Source: Rhodanobacteraceae bacterium
GTDB taxonomy: Bacteria > Pseudomonadota > Gammaproteobacteria > Xanthomonadales > Rhodanobacteraceae
DNA: 47,348 nucleotides
NCBI GenBank assembly: GCA_016790075.1
Contig: JAEUPP010000083.1
Coordinates: 1 to 47,348, forward strand
Reading direction: 5' to 3'
Position 1 is the stretch's first letter. Every line of letters begins with the position of its first letter. Position numbers and translations under genes: made by a program. Below, piece after piece: positions 8,263 through 16,768 of this stretch. The notes under the pieces were generated by a model. That model was given only the letters and a program-made list of their open reading frames with translations. It did no database searches and had not been told where the DNA came from.

Positions 8263-8352
8263 GTGCGGCGCATGGCCCGACCTGTTCGCATTACTGCGCC
8301 GGTCGGGACCGAAACGCTGACCGGGAGAGTTCGCGCTCCGTCATGGTCTGTG

Positions 8353-10293
8353 CTACTCAAAACCGTGCCGAAATATTGAATCATTTTCCACAACGGTAAA
8401 ATTGGTATTGGAAATATCAAAGAAAATGTTGCCGTTGCAGCTCACCCGGATGCGTGCCTGGGTGGTGGCGTTACCGTTTGGAATAGTGACCGGATGGCTG
8501 CCGTCGTTCGGGACCCCGCCGGCGAGCGAGAGCCAACTGGTGCCTGCGTTGCGCGTGAAATCGATATTGACGTTGGCGCAGGAAATGGGCGCATCGGCCG
8601 TTCCGGCGACATCCCAGGTCACCGTCTGCGGCAGTGCGGTTTGCCAGCTGACCGCCGCATTCGGCGTAGTGACCAGGAACGGCCCCGCGGTGGCGATGAC
8701 CTGAATACCTGGCAAGTCGGCGCTGCTGGAGCGGCCGCCGCCCGGATGGTTGTCACGCACGGTCAGGCGGAACTTCATCGATGCGCGTGCCATGGTCGGC
8801 AGGATCTCTCCGGTCGCCGTCGTGTTCGTCAGCAGATTCGACAGGCGCGGGATAGTACGCGCGCGGGTTATCGCCGGATTCCAGGAGCGCACGATAGGGC
8901 TGGCGCCGTTGTCGACGTTGACTGTGGTAGCGGCGCCCAGGTCGTACTGTTCCCAGGAGTAGGTCAATGCGTCGTTGTCGGCATCGGTTGCCAGCGGCGC
9001 GAGCAGGGTGAACGGGGTGCGGGCCGGAATCGCATAACTTGTTGTCATCGGCGGAATTACGGGCGCACTGCTTGGATTCGTTGTCGATGTGCCGCAGTTG
9101 GGTACGGCGTTGAGGCGGGCCTGCATCTGCTCCAGGCTCTTGGCGTGGAAGTACGGGTCGGAATTCGGCTGCAAGTCGTCGGCGTCGCAGATGCCGGCAT
9201 AGCCCTGAATGGTCGACGCACTGCCAGGCTCATACGCAGCACTTCCCGAGCGATTGCCGCCGCAGGCGCCGGTCGTGCTGTTGAAGGTATGTGAGCCGCC
9301 GTATTGATGACCCATTTCGTGCGCGACATAGTCGATATAGAACGGATCGCCGACTGGATTGCCAAGTCCCGTTACGCCACGTGCCTTGGTGCTGTCGTTG
9401 CAGACCGAATTCAGCGTCGCCACGCCGCCGCCGCCGGTGCTGAAGACATGGCCGAGATCATAGTTGGTGCTGCCGATTGCACTGCTCAGATTGGTCTGGT
9501 TCTCCGCGAGCATGGCGCCGCCATCGCTGTTGGTATAGGGATCGGTGGCGCCATTGGTGTAGATGATGGTGTTGTTGTTGGCCACCAGTTGCATGGTGAC
9601 GCTGAACTCGTTGCCATAGACCTCGTTCACGCGATTGGTCGCAGTGACGACCGCGGCAAGACCTTGCGCGACGCTGCCGCCAAACACGGCGGTGTATTCG
9701 CCGGTCGCGGCTATCGCGGTGCGCAGCACCCGGCGCGAGGCACCGGTCACGGTGCGGACGCCTGGATCTGCGCTCAGGTGTTCGTCGGGGGTCTCGTCGC
9801 GATCATGCGTATTGCAGCGAAAGCGTCGCGGCGTCGCACTGTCGCTGCGGCGGAAGCTGATGTAGTCGCTGCCGTTACCGTAGGTATTCGGCTGCACGAT
9901 CCAGCTGCCGTGGCGATCGAATACCAGTGCCTGCAGGCCGAGCTCGGACAGGTCGACGCGTACCGCATTGCCTTCGGCGTCGCGGCCGCGCAGGCTCAGA
10001 ATTTCCGGATACTGCGCGGCGAGTTCCGGCGACATCGTACCGGAGTCTTCGAGCATGAATTCCGCAAAGCCACCGTCGGGCCGCGGCAGTGCGAAGGGCT
10101 GGCCCTCCGCTACGGCCTTGAGCAAGGATCGGCGCACCTGGCCGACATCCAGTTGCAGGCCGCGATAGGCCCGCGGCAGCGGGCCGTCCGCATTCAGCGC
10201 AAAGGGCGCTTGCGCCTCCGACCAGAGTTCAGCGGCGACAGCAGGAACGACGCTCAGGCCGAGCAGCAGTAGGAACAAGGGGCGAAAATTCAT
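8353..10293 (-). CDS. Secreted reprolysin-like zinc metalloprotease with IFRHGFE C-terminus
   Basis: A 646-residue exported protease. Residues 1-21 are a signal peptide (cleavage near AVAA). Residues 22 to about 180 form a propeptide. The catalytic domain runs from about 185 to 410 with the metzincin zinc site HEMGHQYGGSH (325-335), the three His being ligands and Glu326 the base. The C-terminal part contains PKD/Ig-like beta domains (about 420-635) rich in Thr and Asn. The protein ends in DSIFRHGFE. I recall such short IFxxGFE tails on many exported proteins of Rhodanobacteraceae and suspect a sorting or secretion tag, but this is memory, not shown here. Likely role: extracellular protein degradation. 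It is monocistronic, with no inhibitor gene nearby. Confidence 0.88.
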   Translation of the reverse strand: MNFRPLFLLLLGLSVVPAVAAELWSEAQAPFALNADGPLPRAYRGLQLDVGQVRRSLLKAVAEGQPFALPRPDGGFAEFMLEDSGTMSPELAAQYPEILSLRGRDAEGNAVRVDLSELGLQALVFDRHGSWIVQPNTYGNGSDYISFRRSDSATPRRFRCNTHDRDETPDEHLSADPGVRTVTGASRRVLRTAIAATGEYTAVFGGSVAQGLAAVVTATNRVNEVYGNEFSVTMQLVANNNTIIYTNGATDPYTNSDGGAMLAENQTNLSSAIGSTNYDLGHVFSTGGGGVATLNSVCNDSTKARGVTGLGNPVGDPFYIDYVAHEMGHQYGGSHTFNSTTGACGGNRSGSAAYEPGSASTIQGYAGICDADDLQPNSDPYFHAKSLEQMQARLNAVPNCGTSTTNPSSAPVIPPMTTSYAIPARTPFTLLAPLATDADNDALTYSWEQYDLGAATTVNVDNGASPIVRSWNPAITRARTIPRLSNLLTNTTATGEILPTMARASMKFRLTVRDNHPGGGRSSSADLPGIQVIATAGPFLVTTPNAAVSWQTALPQTVTWDVAGTADAPISCANVNIDFTRNAGTSWLSLAGGVPNDGSHPVTIPNGNATTQARIRVSCNGNIFFDISNTNFTVVENDSIFRHGFE

Positions 10294-10519
10294 GCTGGCC
10301 TTCCTCGGAAAAACACGATCCTAGACCAAGCCTGCAGACGCTGCTGTGACCTTGCCGCGCCCGCGGGCGTCTTCCACCCGCTTGTGCGGTGTTGGCTTGG
10401 GGCGGAGCCGGTGCACCTCGGGCTCCGTACGCCGGTGCCGGGTCCGGGGTGTTCTGTGCCGGCCGGAATCCAGCTGTGCGCGCGTGTCACGGCTGACACT
10501 GGCTCCGGCCTTCCTTGGA

Positions 10520-10525
10520 TACAAT
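10520..10525 (+). promoter_or_regulatory. Possible -10 element (TACAAT) for a near-leaderless transcript
   Basis: TACAAT lies only 6 bp before the ATG at 10532, and no Shine-Dalgarno is visible. A start site 6-8 nt downstream would give a leaderless message. The nearest -35-like CTGACA (10493-10498) is spaced 21 bp away, which is too far for a standard promoter. Confidence 0.3.
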
Positions 10526-10531
10526 CGGCGA

Positions 10532-11212
10532 ATGACTGTCCCTGAATCAGCACCCCGTTTCCCCGCGTCCTCCGGCGCACTGACCTTACCCGGTCCGGCT
10601 GGCGCACTCGAATGTCTGGTCGAACGTCCGGACCAGGACGAGCGCTGCGGCAACGTCATCGTCTGCCATCCGCACCCATTGCATGGCGGCACCATGCATA
10701 ACAAGGTCGTCACGATGGTTTCGCGTTCGCTGGCCGAACTGGGCTTGTCGACCTTGCGTTTCAATTTCCGTGGTGTCGGCGCATCCGCGGGAATCTACGA
10801 TGATGGCCATGGTGAAACCGACGATCTTCGTGCGGTCGCTGCCTGGCTGCAGCGTGAGCGTCCCGGCGACGTGCTGTGGCTGGCGGGTTTTTCTTTCGGC
10901 AGTTATGTGGCCTTGCGTGCCGCCCAGTCGCTGGCCGCGCGGCAGCTGATCCAGATTGCGCCGCCTGTAGGGCGTTGGGCGTTCGAGGCGATAGCGCTGC
11001 CGGATTGCCCTTGGCTGATCGTACAGGGCGAAGCTGACGAGGTCGTCGATCCCGCGGCCGTATTCGCCTGGGCCGACGCGTTGCCCAAGTCGGTGCAGCT
11101 CGTGCGCATGCCCGATACCAGTCATTTCTTCCATCGCCGGCTCATGGATTTGCGCGGCGCCATCAAGCATGGCGTGCGCGACAACCTGCCGCCGCTGCGG
11201 GATGTTGCGTGA
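10532..11212 (+). CDS. Alpha/beta hydrolase (COG2945-like)
   Basis: A 226-residue single-domain hydrolase. The nucleophile elbow is GFSFG (Ser121), the acid is likely Asp169 in VQGEADEVVD, and the base is His198 in DTSHFFH. HPHPLHGGTMHNKVV (47-61) and LRFNFRGVGASAG (75-87) are hallmarks of this small COG2945-type group, whose substrates are unknown. The frame extends further upstream, but that part is Arg/Cys-rich and non-coding in character; ATG 10532 gives the usual family N-terminus. It overlaps the zapE start by 4 bp (GTGA), so the two are translationally coupled, an arrangement that suggests co-regulation rather than a shared pathway. Confidence 0.85.
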   Translation: MTVPESAPRFPASSGALTLPGPAGALECLVERPDQDERCGNVIVCHPHPLHGGTMHNKVVTMVSRSLAELGLSTLRFNFRGVGASAGIYDDGHGETDDLRAVAAWLQRERPGDVLWLAGFSFGSYVALRAAQSLAARQLIQIAPPVGRWAFEAIALPDCPWLIVQGEADEVVDPAAVFAWADALPKSVQLVRMPDTSHFFHRRLMDLRGAIKHGVRDNLPPLRDVA

Positions 11213-12294
11213 GTCCGACGGCGCATTACCTCGCCGGCGTACAGCGCGGCGACTGGCAGGACGACGCTGCACAGCGCGCGGTGCTGGTTGAGCTTGATCG
11301 CATCGCTGTGCAACTGGTAACGGGTGAGCCTGCCGGCCTGTTCGCGCGGCTGCGCGCGCGCTTCTCGGCACCGGAGCCGGTGCGAGGCCTGTATCTCTGG
11401 GGCGGCGTTGGTCGTGGCAAGACGTTTCTGATTGACCTGTTCTACGAGCACCTGGCGCTCGCGCAAAAGCGCCGCGTGCACTACCACCGCTTCATGCGCA
11501 CGGTGCAGGCCAAGCTCAAGGAACTGCAGGGAAAGCAGGATCCCCTCGTCGACGTGGCCGCAGCTATCGCGGCGGATACACGCGTGTTATGTCTCGATGA
11601 GTTCTTCGTCAGTGATATCGGCGATGCGATGCTGCTGGGCGGACTGCTGCGGGAGCTGTTCGCGCGCGGGGTCTGCCTGGTGACAACCTCCAATACGGTG
11701 CCGCGCAATCTGTACGCGAATGGTCTGCAGCGCGAGCGTTTCCTGCCGGCAATCGCGCTGATCGAGCAGCACTGCGCCGTGGTCGAGATAGTTTCGGCAC
11801 AGGACTGGCGCCTGCGTGCGCTGACCCAGGCTCGGGTCTATCACACGCCGCTGGGGCTCGAGGCAGAGCGTGCCCTCAACGAGTGCTTCCAGCGCATCAG
11901 TCATGGGGTCGCCCGTCCCGAAACGTCGATCGAAGTGCACGATCGTGACATCGCGGTGCGCAAGCTGGCTGAAGATGTGATCTGGTTCGAGTTCGGCGCA
12001 ATCTGCGAAGGTCCACGTGCGGTCGCCGACTACATCGAAATTGGCAAGGATTACGGCACGGTCATCGTCTCGGGTTTGCCCCAGTTCACGCCGAGCATGG
12101 AAGACGCTGCACGGCGTTTCATCGAGATGGTGGATGAGTTCTACGACCGCCACGTGAAGCTGATTCTGTCGGCCGCCGTCGCGATCATCGACCTCTACGA
12201 TGGGGACCGTCTACGCGCCGAATTCAGCCGTACCGAATCGCGCCTTATCGAAATGCAGAGCGAGGACTATCTCGCGCTCGAACATAAGCCCTAG
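11209..12294 (+). CDS. zapE: Cell division protein ZapE (AFG1-family ATPase)
   Basis: A 361-residue P-loop ATPase of the AFG1/LACE1 family. In E. coli ZapE binds the Z ring and modulates FtsZ under heat or low oxygen. Walker A is GGVGRGKT (65-72). The family-specific HYHRFMRTVQ follows at 91-100. Walker B is LCLDEFFVSDIGDAM (127-141), and the sensor region is TTSNTVPRNLYANGLQRERF. The C-terminal half has the conserved ELVIWFEF-like and DRLRAEFSRTESRLIEMQS segments. The length is normal. The GTG start is embedded in the stop of the hydrolase gene. Nothing unusual is missing. Confidence 0.93.
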   Translation: MSPTAHYLAGVQRGDWQDDAAQRAVLVELDRIAVQLVTGEPAGLFARLRARFSAPEPVRGLYLWGGVGRGKTFLIDLFYEHLALAQKRRVHYHRFMRTVQAKLKELQGKQDPLVDVAAAIAADTRVLCLDEFFVSDIGDAMLLGGLLRELFARGVCLVTTSNTVPRNLYANGLQRERFLPAIALIEQHCAVVEIVSAQDWRLRALTQARVYHTPLGLEAERALNECFQRISHGVARPETSIEVHDRDIAVRKLAEDVIWFEFGAICEGPRAVADYIEIGKDYGTVIVSGLPQFTPSMEDAARRFIEMVDEFYDRHVKLILSAAVAIIDLYDGDRLRAEFSRTESRLIEMQSEDYLALEHKP

Positions 12295-12685
12295 AAAATC
12301 GCGGATGTGCGCCGGAAATTTGGATCGGGTTCTGGCGTGGCGGCGTAAGTGAACGAGCGGCTGCCAAATCGGGTTGCCTGCACTTCTCAAGGCCTGTCCG
12401 AATTCGGTGTGAGATCCCGCGGGGCAACGCGCGTCACGGCTACAGGGTAAATTGCGTTGCACGAATTGCGCTCCATTGCAGGCCTTTCGTCATGGTCGCG
12501 TTGCAATTTTGCCGAACGTCACGCATGCAGTGTGCGTTTCTTGTCGTCATCACTACGACCTGGCGACGCAACGCCCTCCTATCGCATCTCATGGTCATGC
12601 CGCTGCGCAGAGCGTGCGGCGGCTGGCGGTCTCAGCGATCGTGCGGTGTCGGCCCGTAGTCCGACTTGCCTGAGTGGAGGTCATC
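12295..12685. other. Intergenic stretch, no gene seen
   Basis: About 390 bp between zapE and a small exported protein. Open frames here are short, Arg/Ser/Cys-rich and lack ribosome sites. There are several scattered TTGC/ATTGC words around 12450-12510 but no convincing promoter with proper spacing. It presumably contains the promoter of the gene at 12686. Confidence 0.5.
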
Positions 12686-12988
12686 ATGAAAGCTCGTTGT
12701 CTCGCGCTTGCCTTGGCTCTGTGCGGTTCTTCGGCAATGGCAGAAACCACCATCAATCTCGACGTGCTTGCTGCCGAGTCGGGTCTGAATACGCGCCAGG
12801 TGGCGATGTTGTTCGGTGCTTCGGCGGCCTATCCCGAATTCAAGGCTTCGTATGTGCAGGTCAAACGCCAGTTCACGCAGGCCATCGGGCAGCAGCGTTA
12901 CGAAGCACTGCTGGCGGTATACAAGGCGCAGCAGGAAGGTGGGAAGGTAGCAGCAAGTGTTGCTCGCATGGCGCAATCCGGCACATGA
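12686..12988 (+). CDS. Small exported protein of unknown function
   Basis: A 100-residue protein with a clear signal peptide (MKARCLALALALCGSSAMA, cleavage before ETT), leaving a mature chain of about 81 residues. That chain is rich in Ala, Gln and Tyr and predicted mainly helical. GGAGG (12676-12680) is 5 bp from the ATG and fixes the start over an in-frame GTG slightly upstream. No Cys remains in the mature part and no domain is recognised. It stands alone, with a structured inverted repeat 36 bp after its stop. A periplasmic location is inferred from the signal peptide only. Confidence 0.7.
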   Translation: MKARCLALALALCGSSAMAETTINLDVLAAESGLNTRQVAMLFGASAAYPEFKASYVQVKRQFTQAIGQQRYEALLAVYKAQQEGGKVAASVARMAQSGT

Positions 12989-13024
12989 AATTCCCGGGCT
13001 GTTGTCACGCAGCGCTGTTGGATA

Positions 13025-13073
13025 CACGACGGCATGGCGTCTGACGCAATCGATATTGCGCCCTGCCGTCGTG
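13025..13073. terminator. Nested inverted repeat downstream of the small exported protein
   Basis: Outer arms CACGACGGCA (13025-13034) and TGCCGTCGTG (13064-13073) are a perfect 10-bp match. Between them lies a second hairpin CGCAAT-CGAT-ATTGCG (13045-13060). Together they fold as a two-tier stem-loop. It may end the upstream transcript, but no U-run follows, so a REP-like or regulatory structure is also possible. Confidence 0.45.
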
Positions 13074-13381
13074 AGTCTGGTACTGCCACAACGTAGCGAT
13101 GCATCGTCAATGTGGTCGGATTGCGCGCGATTGTCCTGTCCGCGGTCAACGCGAAGCTGACGCCGTTGCCGCCGCACGGCAGAATGGGCGGCGAACCGTC
13201 CCACTGCAGCGATTGAATTCATGCGCAAGCGAACGAGTCAGCAGCGCCAACGCGAAATGGCTGCGCGCACGCGCAGTCGCGAATGGGCCTCGCGGCGCCG
13301 GCGCGAACGCCGAGACACGGAAATGTCGCTGGCGCGACAAGATGCTAAGCCCGCGGCTGCTGCCCGCGACCGAACCGCACG
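13074..13381. other. Intergenic stretch upstream of the GNAT gene, no gene seen
   Basis: About 310 bp of GC-rich sequence. Frames that cross it in both directions are Arg- and Ala-rich and look like composition artefacts. I see no tRNA and no clear promoter. Confidence 0.45.
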
Positions 13382-14053
13382 ATGAACAGCGTGCTGGACA
13401 ACCCCATCTGGCACGCGTTGCGCAATCACCATGCCGAGCTGGGCGTGGGTGACGGCAGTGCAGCCGCATACCGGCCCGAAGTTGCGCCTTTCGTCGGTGT
13501 TCCTGCTGCAGATGAGAACAGCGGCGCCGCGCTTTCTGCTTGGCTAGGCGAGCATAAGCGTTGCTATCTTGTCGGCGTGATTCCGCCACGGGTACCTGGC
13601 TGGCGGCTGGCGGACCACGGCGTGATTGATCAGATGATTTGCGCCGCGCCGCCGGAAGTACCGCCAGGTCCCGCGGTCGTCGAGCTTGGTGCAGCACATC
13701 TTGAGGACATGCTGGCGCTGACTGCGCTGGTCTATCCCGGATATTTCCGCCGCGAGACGCCACGCATGGGCCGCTACTTCGGCATCTACATCAATGGCCG
13801 GTTCGCGGCCATGGCCGGTGAGCGCATGTCGTTGCCGGGCTACCGCGAAATCAGCGGCGTCTGCACACATCCCGATCATCTCGGCCGTGGTTATGCCCAG
13901 CGCCTGGTCGCGCTGCTTACCCGCGACATCCTTGCTGCAGGTTTGCAGCCGTTTCTTCATGTCAGCGCCGTCAATACCCGGGCCAAGCGCATCTACGAAC
14001 ATCTGGGTTACTTCGATCGCTGCGCTCTGGCGCACTATGTCCTGCAGCGATGA
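13382..14053 (+). CDS. GNAT-family N-acetyltransferase (FR47-like)
   Basis: A 223-residue protein. The C-terminal half is a GNAT domain: EISGVCTHPDHLGRGYAQRL carries the acetyl-CoA pyrophosphate loop (LGRGYA). The next helix and the strand LQPFLHVSAVNTRAKRIYEHLGY contain the conserved Asn and Tyr. The N-terminal half is typical of FR47/GCN5-related proteins that act on small molecules or N-termini, so the substrate cannot be named. No strong ribosome site precedes the ATG. It converges on ohr, with a hairpin between them. Confidence 0.82.
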   Translation: MNSVLDNPIWHALRNHHAELGVGDGSAAAYRPEVAPFVGVPAADENSGAALSAWLGEHKRCYLVGVIPPRVPGWRLADHGVIDQMICAAPPEVPPGPAVVELGAAHLEDMLALTALVYPGYFRRETPRMGRYFGIYINGRFAAMAGERMSLPGYREISGVCTHPDHLGRGYAQRLVALLTRDILAAGLQPFLHVSAVNTRAKRIYEHLGYFDRCALAHYVLQR

Positions 14054-14060
14054 CGTCACT

Positions 14061-14097
14061 GACGCCGCCATGCACAACTTTCTTGCACGGCGGCGTC
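14061..14097. terminator. Hairpin between convergent GNAT and ohr genes
   Basis: GACGCCGCC (14061-14069) pairs perfectly with GGCGGCGTC (14089-14097). An inner TGCA/TGCA pairing extends the stem past one mismatch. It lies between two convergent stop codons and is a likely bidirectional terminator, without a strong U-run. Confidence 0.55.
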
Positions 14098-14114
14098 AAG
14101 TTCTGGCAGCGGCG

Positions 14115-14540
14115 TCAGACCAAGGTCAGGGTCACGTCGATATTGCCGCGTGTCGCATTGGAATACGGGCAGACCTGATGGGCCTTGTCGACCAGCGCCT
14201 GGGCCTGGTCGCGCGGCATTCCCGGCAACGCAATCCTGAGTTCGACTTCGATGCCGAAGCCTTGCGGAATCTGGCCTATGCCGACCACACCTTCGATGCT
14301 CAGGTCGGCGGGCAGGGCGACCTTCTGCTGCCCGGCGACGAACTTCAGTGCGCCGATGAAGCAGGCCGAATAGCCGGCAGCGAATAGCTGTTCCGGATTC
14401 GTGCCCGGGCCGCCGCCTCCGCCCAATTCGCGTGGGGTCGACAGCTTGACGTCGAGCGCGTTGTCATTGGAACTGGCCTGGCCTTCCCGGCCGCCGGTGG
14501 CCTTGGCCTGAGCGCGGTAGAGTACGTTGGCTATGGACAT
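14115..14540 (-). CDS. ohr: Organic hydroperoxide resistance protein Ohr (OsmC family)
   Basis: Ohr reduces fatty-acid and other organic hydroperoxides using a reactive Cys and lipoylated partners. The 141-residue protein has both redox Cys in their family contexts: Cys60 in [12 protein letters not shown] (peroxidatic) and Cys124 in [13 protein letters not shown] (resolving). It also has the Arg near residue 18 and Glu50 in NPEQLF that complete the active site. The Gly-rich [12 protein letters not shown] loop separates Ohr from plain OsmC. No MarR-type ohrR gene adjoins it, although in most relatives ohrR is a neighbour. A palindrome just upstream is a possible operator. Confidence 0.93.
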   Translation of the reverse strand: MSIANVLYRAQAKATGGREGQASSNDNALDVKLSTPRELGGGGGPGTNPEQLFAAGYSACFIGALKFVAGQQKVALPADLSIEGVVGIGQIPQGFGIEVELRIALPGMPRDQAQALVDKAHQVCPYSNATRGNIDVTLTLV

Positions 14541-14555
14541 GGTGTTGCCTCTTCT

Positions 14556-14567
14556 ACTTTTAAAAGT
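14556..14567. promoter_or_regulatory. AT-rich palindrome upstream of ohr (candidate operator)
   Basis: ACTTTTAAAAGT is a perfect 12-bp palindrome 16 bp upstream of the ohr start codon, in an otherwise GC-rich region. MarR-family OhrR proteins bind AT-rich inverted repeats at this position in other bacteria. The exact sequence differs from the Xanthomonas-type box as I remember it, so the link to OhrR is inferred from position. Confidence 0.45.
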
Positions 14568-14713
14568 GGAAATTTCGTGAGCTGCGTATGGTTGGCTTCA
14601 ACCGGCCGTCACGCCGCATCAGCCGCGGATCGGAGTATGGTGCTGCAATGGGCAAGGATCGCCAGCGCAGTAGATTACCCTTTATTGCGGCGGCCCACGC
14701 TTCCGCCGACTTC

Positions 14714-15478
14714 CTAGTTATCGCAAAGCTCCACCATCAGCGTATCAAGTGCATCAGTGTCCGCATCGATGCGCCGCGCCAGCGAGGGGCCGATCTGCGC
14801 GAAATGAGTGAGCTGATCTCGCATCCAGTGCTGCAACCAGGGATCCAGCGCTGCAGTGTCGCTCTCGGCGGCGACGAGTTTGCGCTGTTGCAGCTCGGCG
14901 ATGAACTCGCGTTCGCCTTCGGTCACCCACTCGGCTGCCACAAGTTTCGCGAATGCGGTCGGTGGTTGCGTGCGCACCTGTTCGATCCAGCGGCACGCGA
15001 GTATGGGGCGCAGGAAGTAAAACACCTTTTTCAGGCGTACTTCGGCACGGTCGAGGTGATCGGCGAAGGTAGTGCGGGCCGTGCCCAGGTAGTGATGCAA
15101 TGCGGCGGCAGGCTGGAAATACTGCGGCAGCAGCTCGCGCAGGCGTGTGGCGAGAACAGGGTGCTCCCGATAGATGATCGGTGAGTCCAGCCATTCGTAC
15201 AGCGCCACATTGCAGCGCAGAAACAAGCGCAGCGTCTTGCGCAGTTCCCAGCCGCTGAGGTCGAGATCATGGGGCAGCATGCGCTCGATTACATCGCGCG
15301 GTTCCGACAGGCGCAGATACCACTGGCGTGGATGGCGGTAGATAAAGCGCACGTCATAGTCGCTGTCGGGTGAGGCGAAGCCCCAGGCACGGCTGCCGGA
15401 CTCGGCAGCGAACAGGATCTGCACGCCGCAGTCGCGTTCGACCTCGCCGAGTGCGTCGAGAATCATCGGAGTCATCAC
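14714..15478 (-). CDS. Nucleotidyltransferase, COG3541-like (second gene of a pair)
   Basis: A 254-residue protein with the minimal nucleotidyltransferase motif GSRAWGFASPDSDYDVRF (GSxxxG followed by DxDxD-type metal ligands). The longer C-terminal helical part is typical of the COG3541 group. In T4-like phages and some bacteria such proteins sit near RNA ligases or RtcB-type RNA repair genes, so nucleotide addition to RNA ends or to a protein is conceivable, but the substrate is unknown. Its GTG start overlaps the stop of the upstream nucleotidyltransferase by 4 bp (GTGA), so the two are co-translated. No RNA ligase is present in the window. Confidence 0.8.
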   Translation of the reverse strand: MMTPMILDALGEVERDCGVQILFAAESGSRAWGFASPDSDYDVRFIYRHPRQWYLRLSEPRDVIERMLPHDLDLSGWELRKTLRLFLRCNVALYEWLDSPIIYREHPVLATRLRELLPQYFQPAAALHHYLGTARTTFADHLDRAEVRLKKVFYFLRPILACRWIEQVRTQPPTAFAKLVAAEWVTEGEREFIAELQQRKLVAAESDTAALDPWLQHWMRDQLTHFAQIGPSLARRIDADTDALDTLMVELCDN

Positions 15479-16572
15479 CGGCGTTGCTCCCAGGCCTGCG
15501 AGAGTTCATGCAGCAGAGAGTTGGCTGCGGCTGCGTCGATATCCGCTGGAAGATCACAGTGCAGCTTGAGCCGCTCGCAGTCGGCGACTATCGCATCAGC
15601 CATCTCCAGAATTTCCGCGTAGCGGTAACGGCCCGCGCGGATATCGCGCAACAGCTGCAATACCTCGCCCTTCACGCGCACCAGCGGCTCGCCGCGTTCG
15701 AGTATGGCCTTGCCCGACAGCAACAGCCGGATCGTGTGCATCAGGTTCTTCGCGTCGAAATCGAGCTCTCCGGATTCCTGCTGCTGCCAGCGCGCTTCAT
15801 TGCGTTCGCGCCGCCAGGTCCAGTAATTCTGGTGATCGATCAGTGCTTGCTTCCAGGCCTGTTCGTTGTAGAACAACAGCCCCGCGAAGCGAGTGGTTTC
15901 GTCGTCGCCGGGAATCGGTTCGCAGGCCAGTGTGTCGCCGCGGAATACACCGCGCGCCCGCGCGCCGTAGTGATACAGGCGATAAGCATCGCGCGCGTGT
16001 TCCAGCCGCGCGGCATGACAGGTGGTGAGATCGAGGCTGCTCGCCGCCAGACGCTGAGGGCGGCATGGCGTGCCGTTGGCGCCTAGCAGCTCATCGCGGC
16101 GAATCACGTGACAATAGTCTTCCTTGCGCGGCGGTTGTTCCGGCTTTGGCTGATTGATCCACTTGTTCTGGCCGCGCGCCTTCTTGATCTGGCTGAAGGC
16201 ATAGCCGATGTGTGCATCAGCACAGCGCGAACTGATGAACAGTGTGCGTCGTGCCAGCAGGCAGTTCATTTCCTCGCTGCTGCGCCGCACGCAGTCGGCC
16301 GGCATGTACAGCAGTTCAAGCATGCTGGGATTGGCCGCGGTCAGCAATTCGATGGTCCGGCGCAGGCTGTAGTAAACGATGTTGTTGCGTGCGTCGGCGA
16401 TCTGGTTCGGCGGTGCCGTGAGATCGGCGTAGCTTGCGCGTGGCAGGGCGAAAATGCCGCGTATGTCTTCGTCGCTATCGGCCGATGCGGTGCCGTAGGC
16501 GCGGCTGCCAGCGACGCATTCAAACAGGATGCGCTCGCTGCTCGGATGGTCGGGGCCGTAGAGACTGCTCAC
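15475..16572 (-). CDS. Nucleotidyltransferase, COG3541-like (first gene of a pair)
   Basis: A 365-residue protein with the nucleotidyltransferase motif AGSRAYGTASADSDEDIRGI near its N-terminus. It is followed by a long helical domain containing KKARGQNKWINQPKP and a block with several Cys and His (residues about 155-200). It is more than 100 residues longer than its partner, and the two are similar in their first 40 residues but diverge afterwards, which suggests an old duplication with specialisation. The GTG start has no clear Shine-Dalgarno, but the family N-terminus begins close to it. The operon of two overlapping nucleotidyltransferases implies a heterodimer or sequential action. Confidence 0.78.
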   Translation of the reverse strand: MSSLYGPDHPSSERILFECVAGSRAYGTASADSDEDIRGIFALPRASYADLTAPPNQIADARNNIVYYSLRRTIELLTAANPSMLELLYMPADCVRRSSEEMNCLLARRTLFISSRCADAHIGYAFSQIKKARGQNKWINQPKPEQPPRKEDYCHVIRRDELLGANGTPCRPQRLAASSLDLTTCHAARLEHARDAYRLYHYGARARGVFRGDTLACEPIPGDDETTRFAGLLFYNEQAWKQALIDHQNYWTWRRERNEARWQQQESGELDFDAKNLMHTIRLLLSGKAILERGEPLVRVKGEVLQLLRDIRAGRYRYAEILEMADAIVADCERLKLHCDLPADIDAAAANSLLHELSQAWEQRR

Positions 16573-16768
16573 AAGAACCGCTGGGGCGTGCCAGGTGTAT
16601 ATCGGACCGGCCAGTCTAGGCAGGTGTGAAGCGCTTGTCGATCAGCGACGCTGGTGCGCTGACGCCGTGCGGACGCTACGAAGGGAAAATGCCAATTAGT
16701 CGCGCTCCTGTCCGGCCGCGGCTGTCTATGATGCACAGGCTCGGGGTCGGTGTGGACGGGAGAACGTC

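Noticed and set aside
12457-13044. Plus-strand frame across the intergenic region and the small exported gene
   Set aside because: It reads the coding region of the exported protein in another frame and has no signal or ribosome site.
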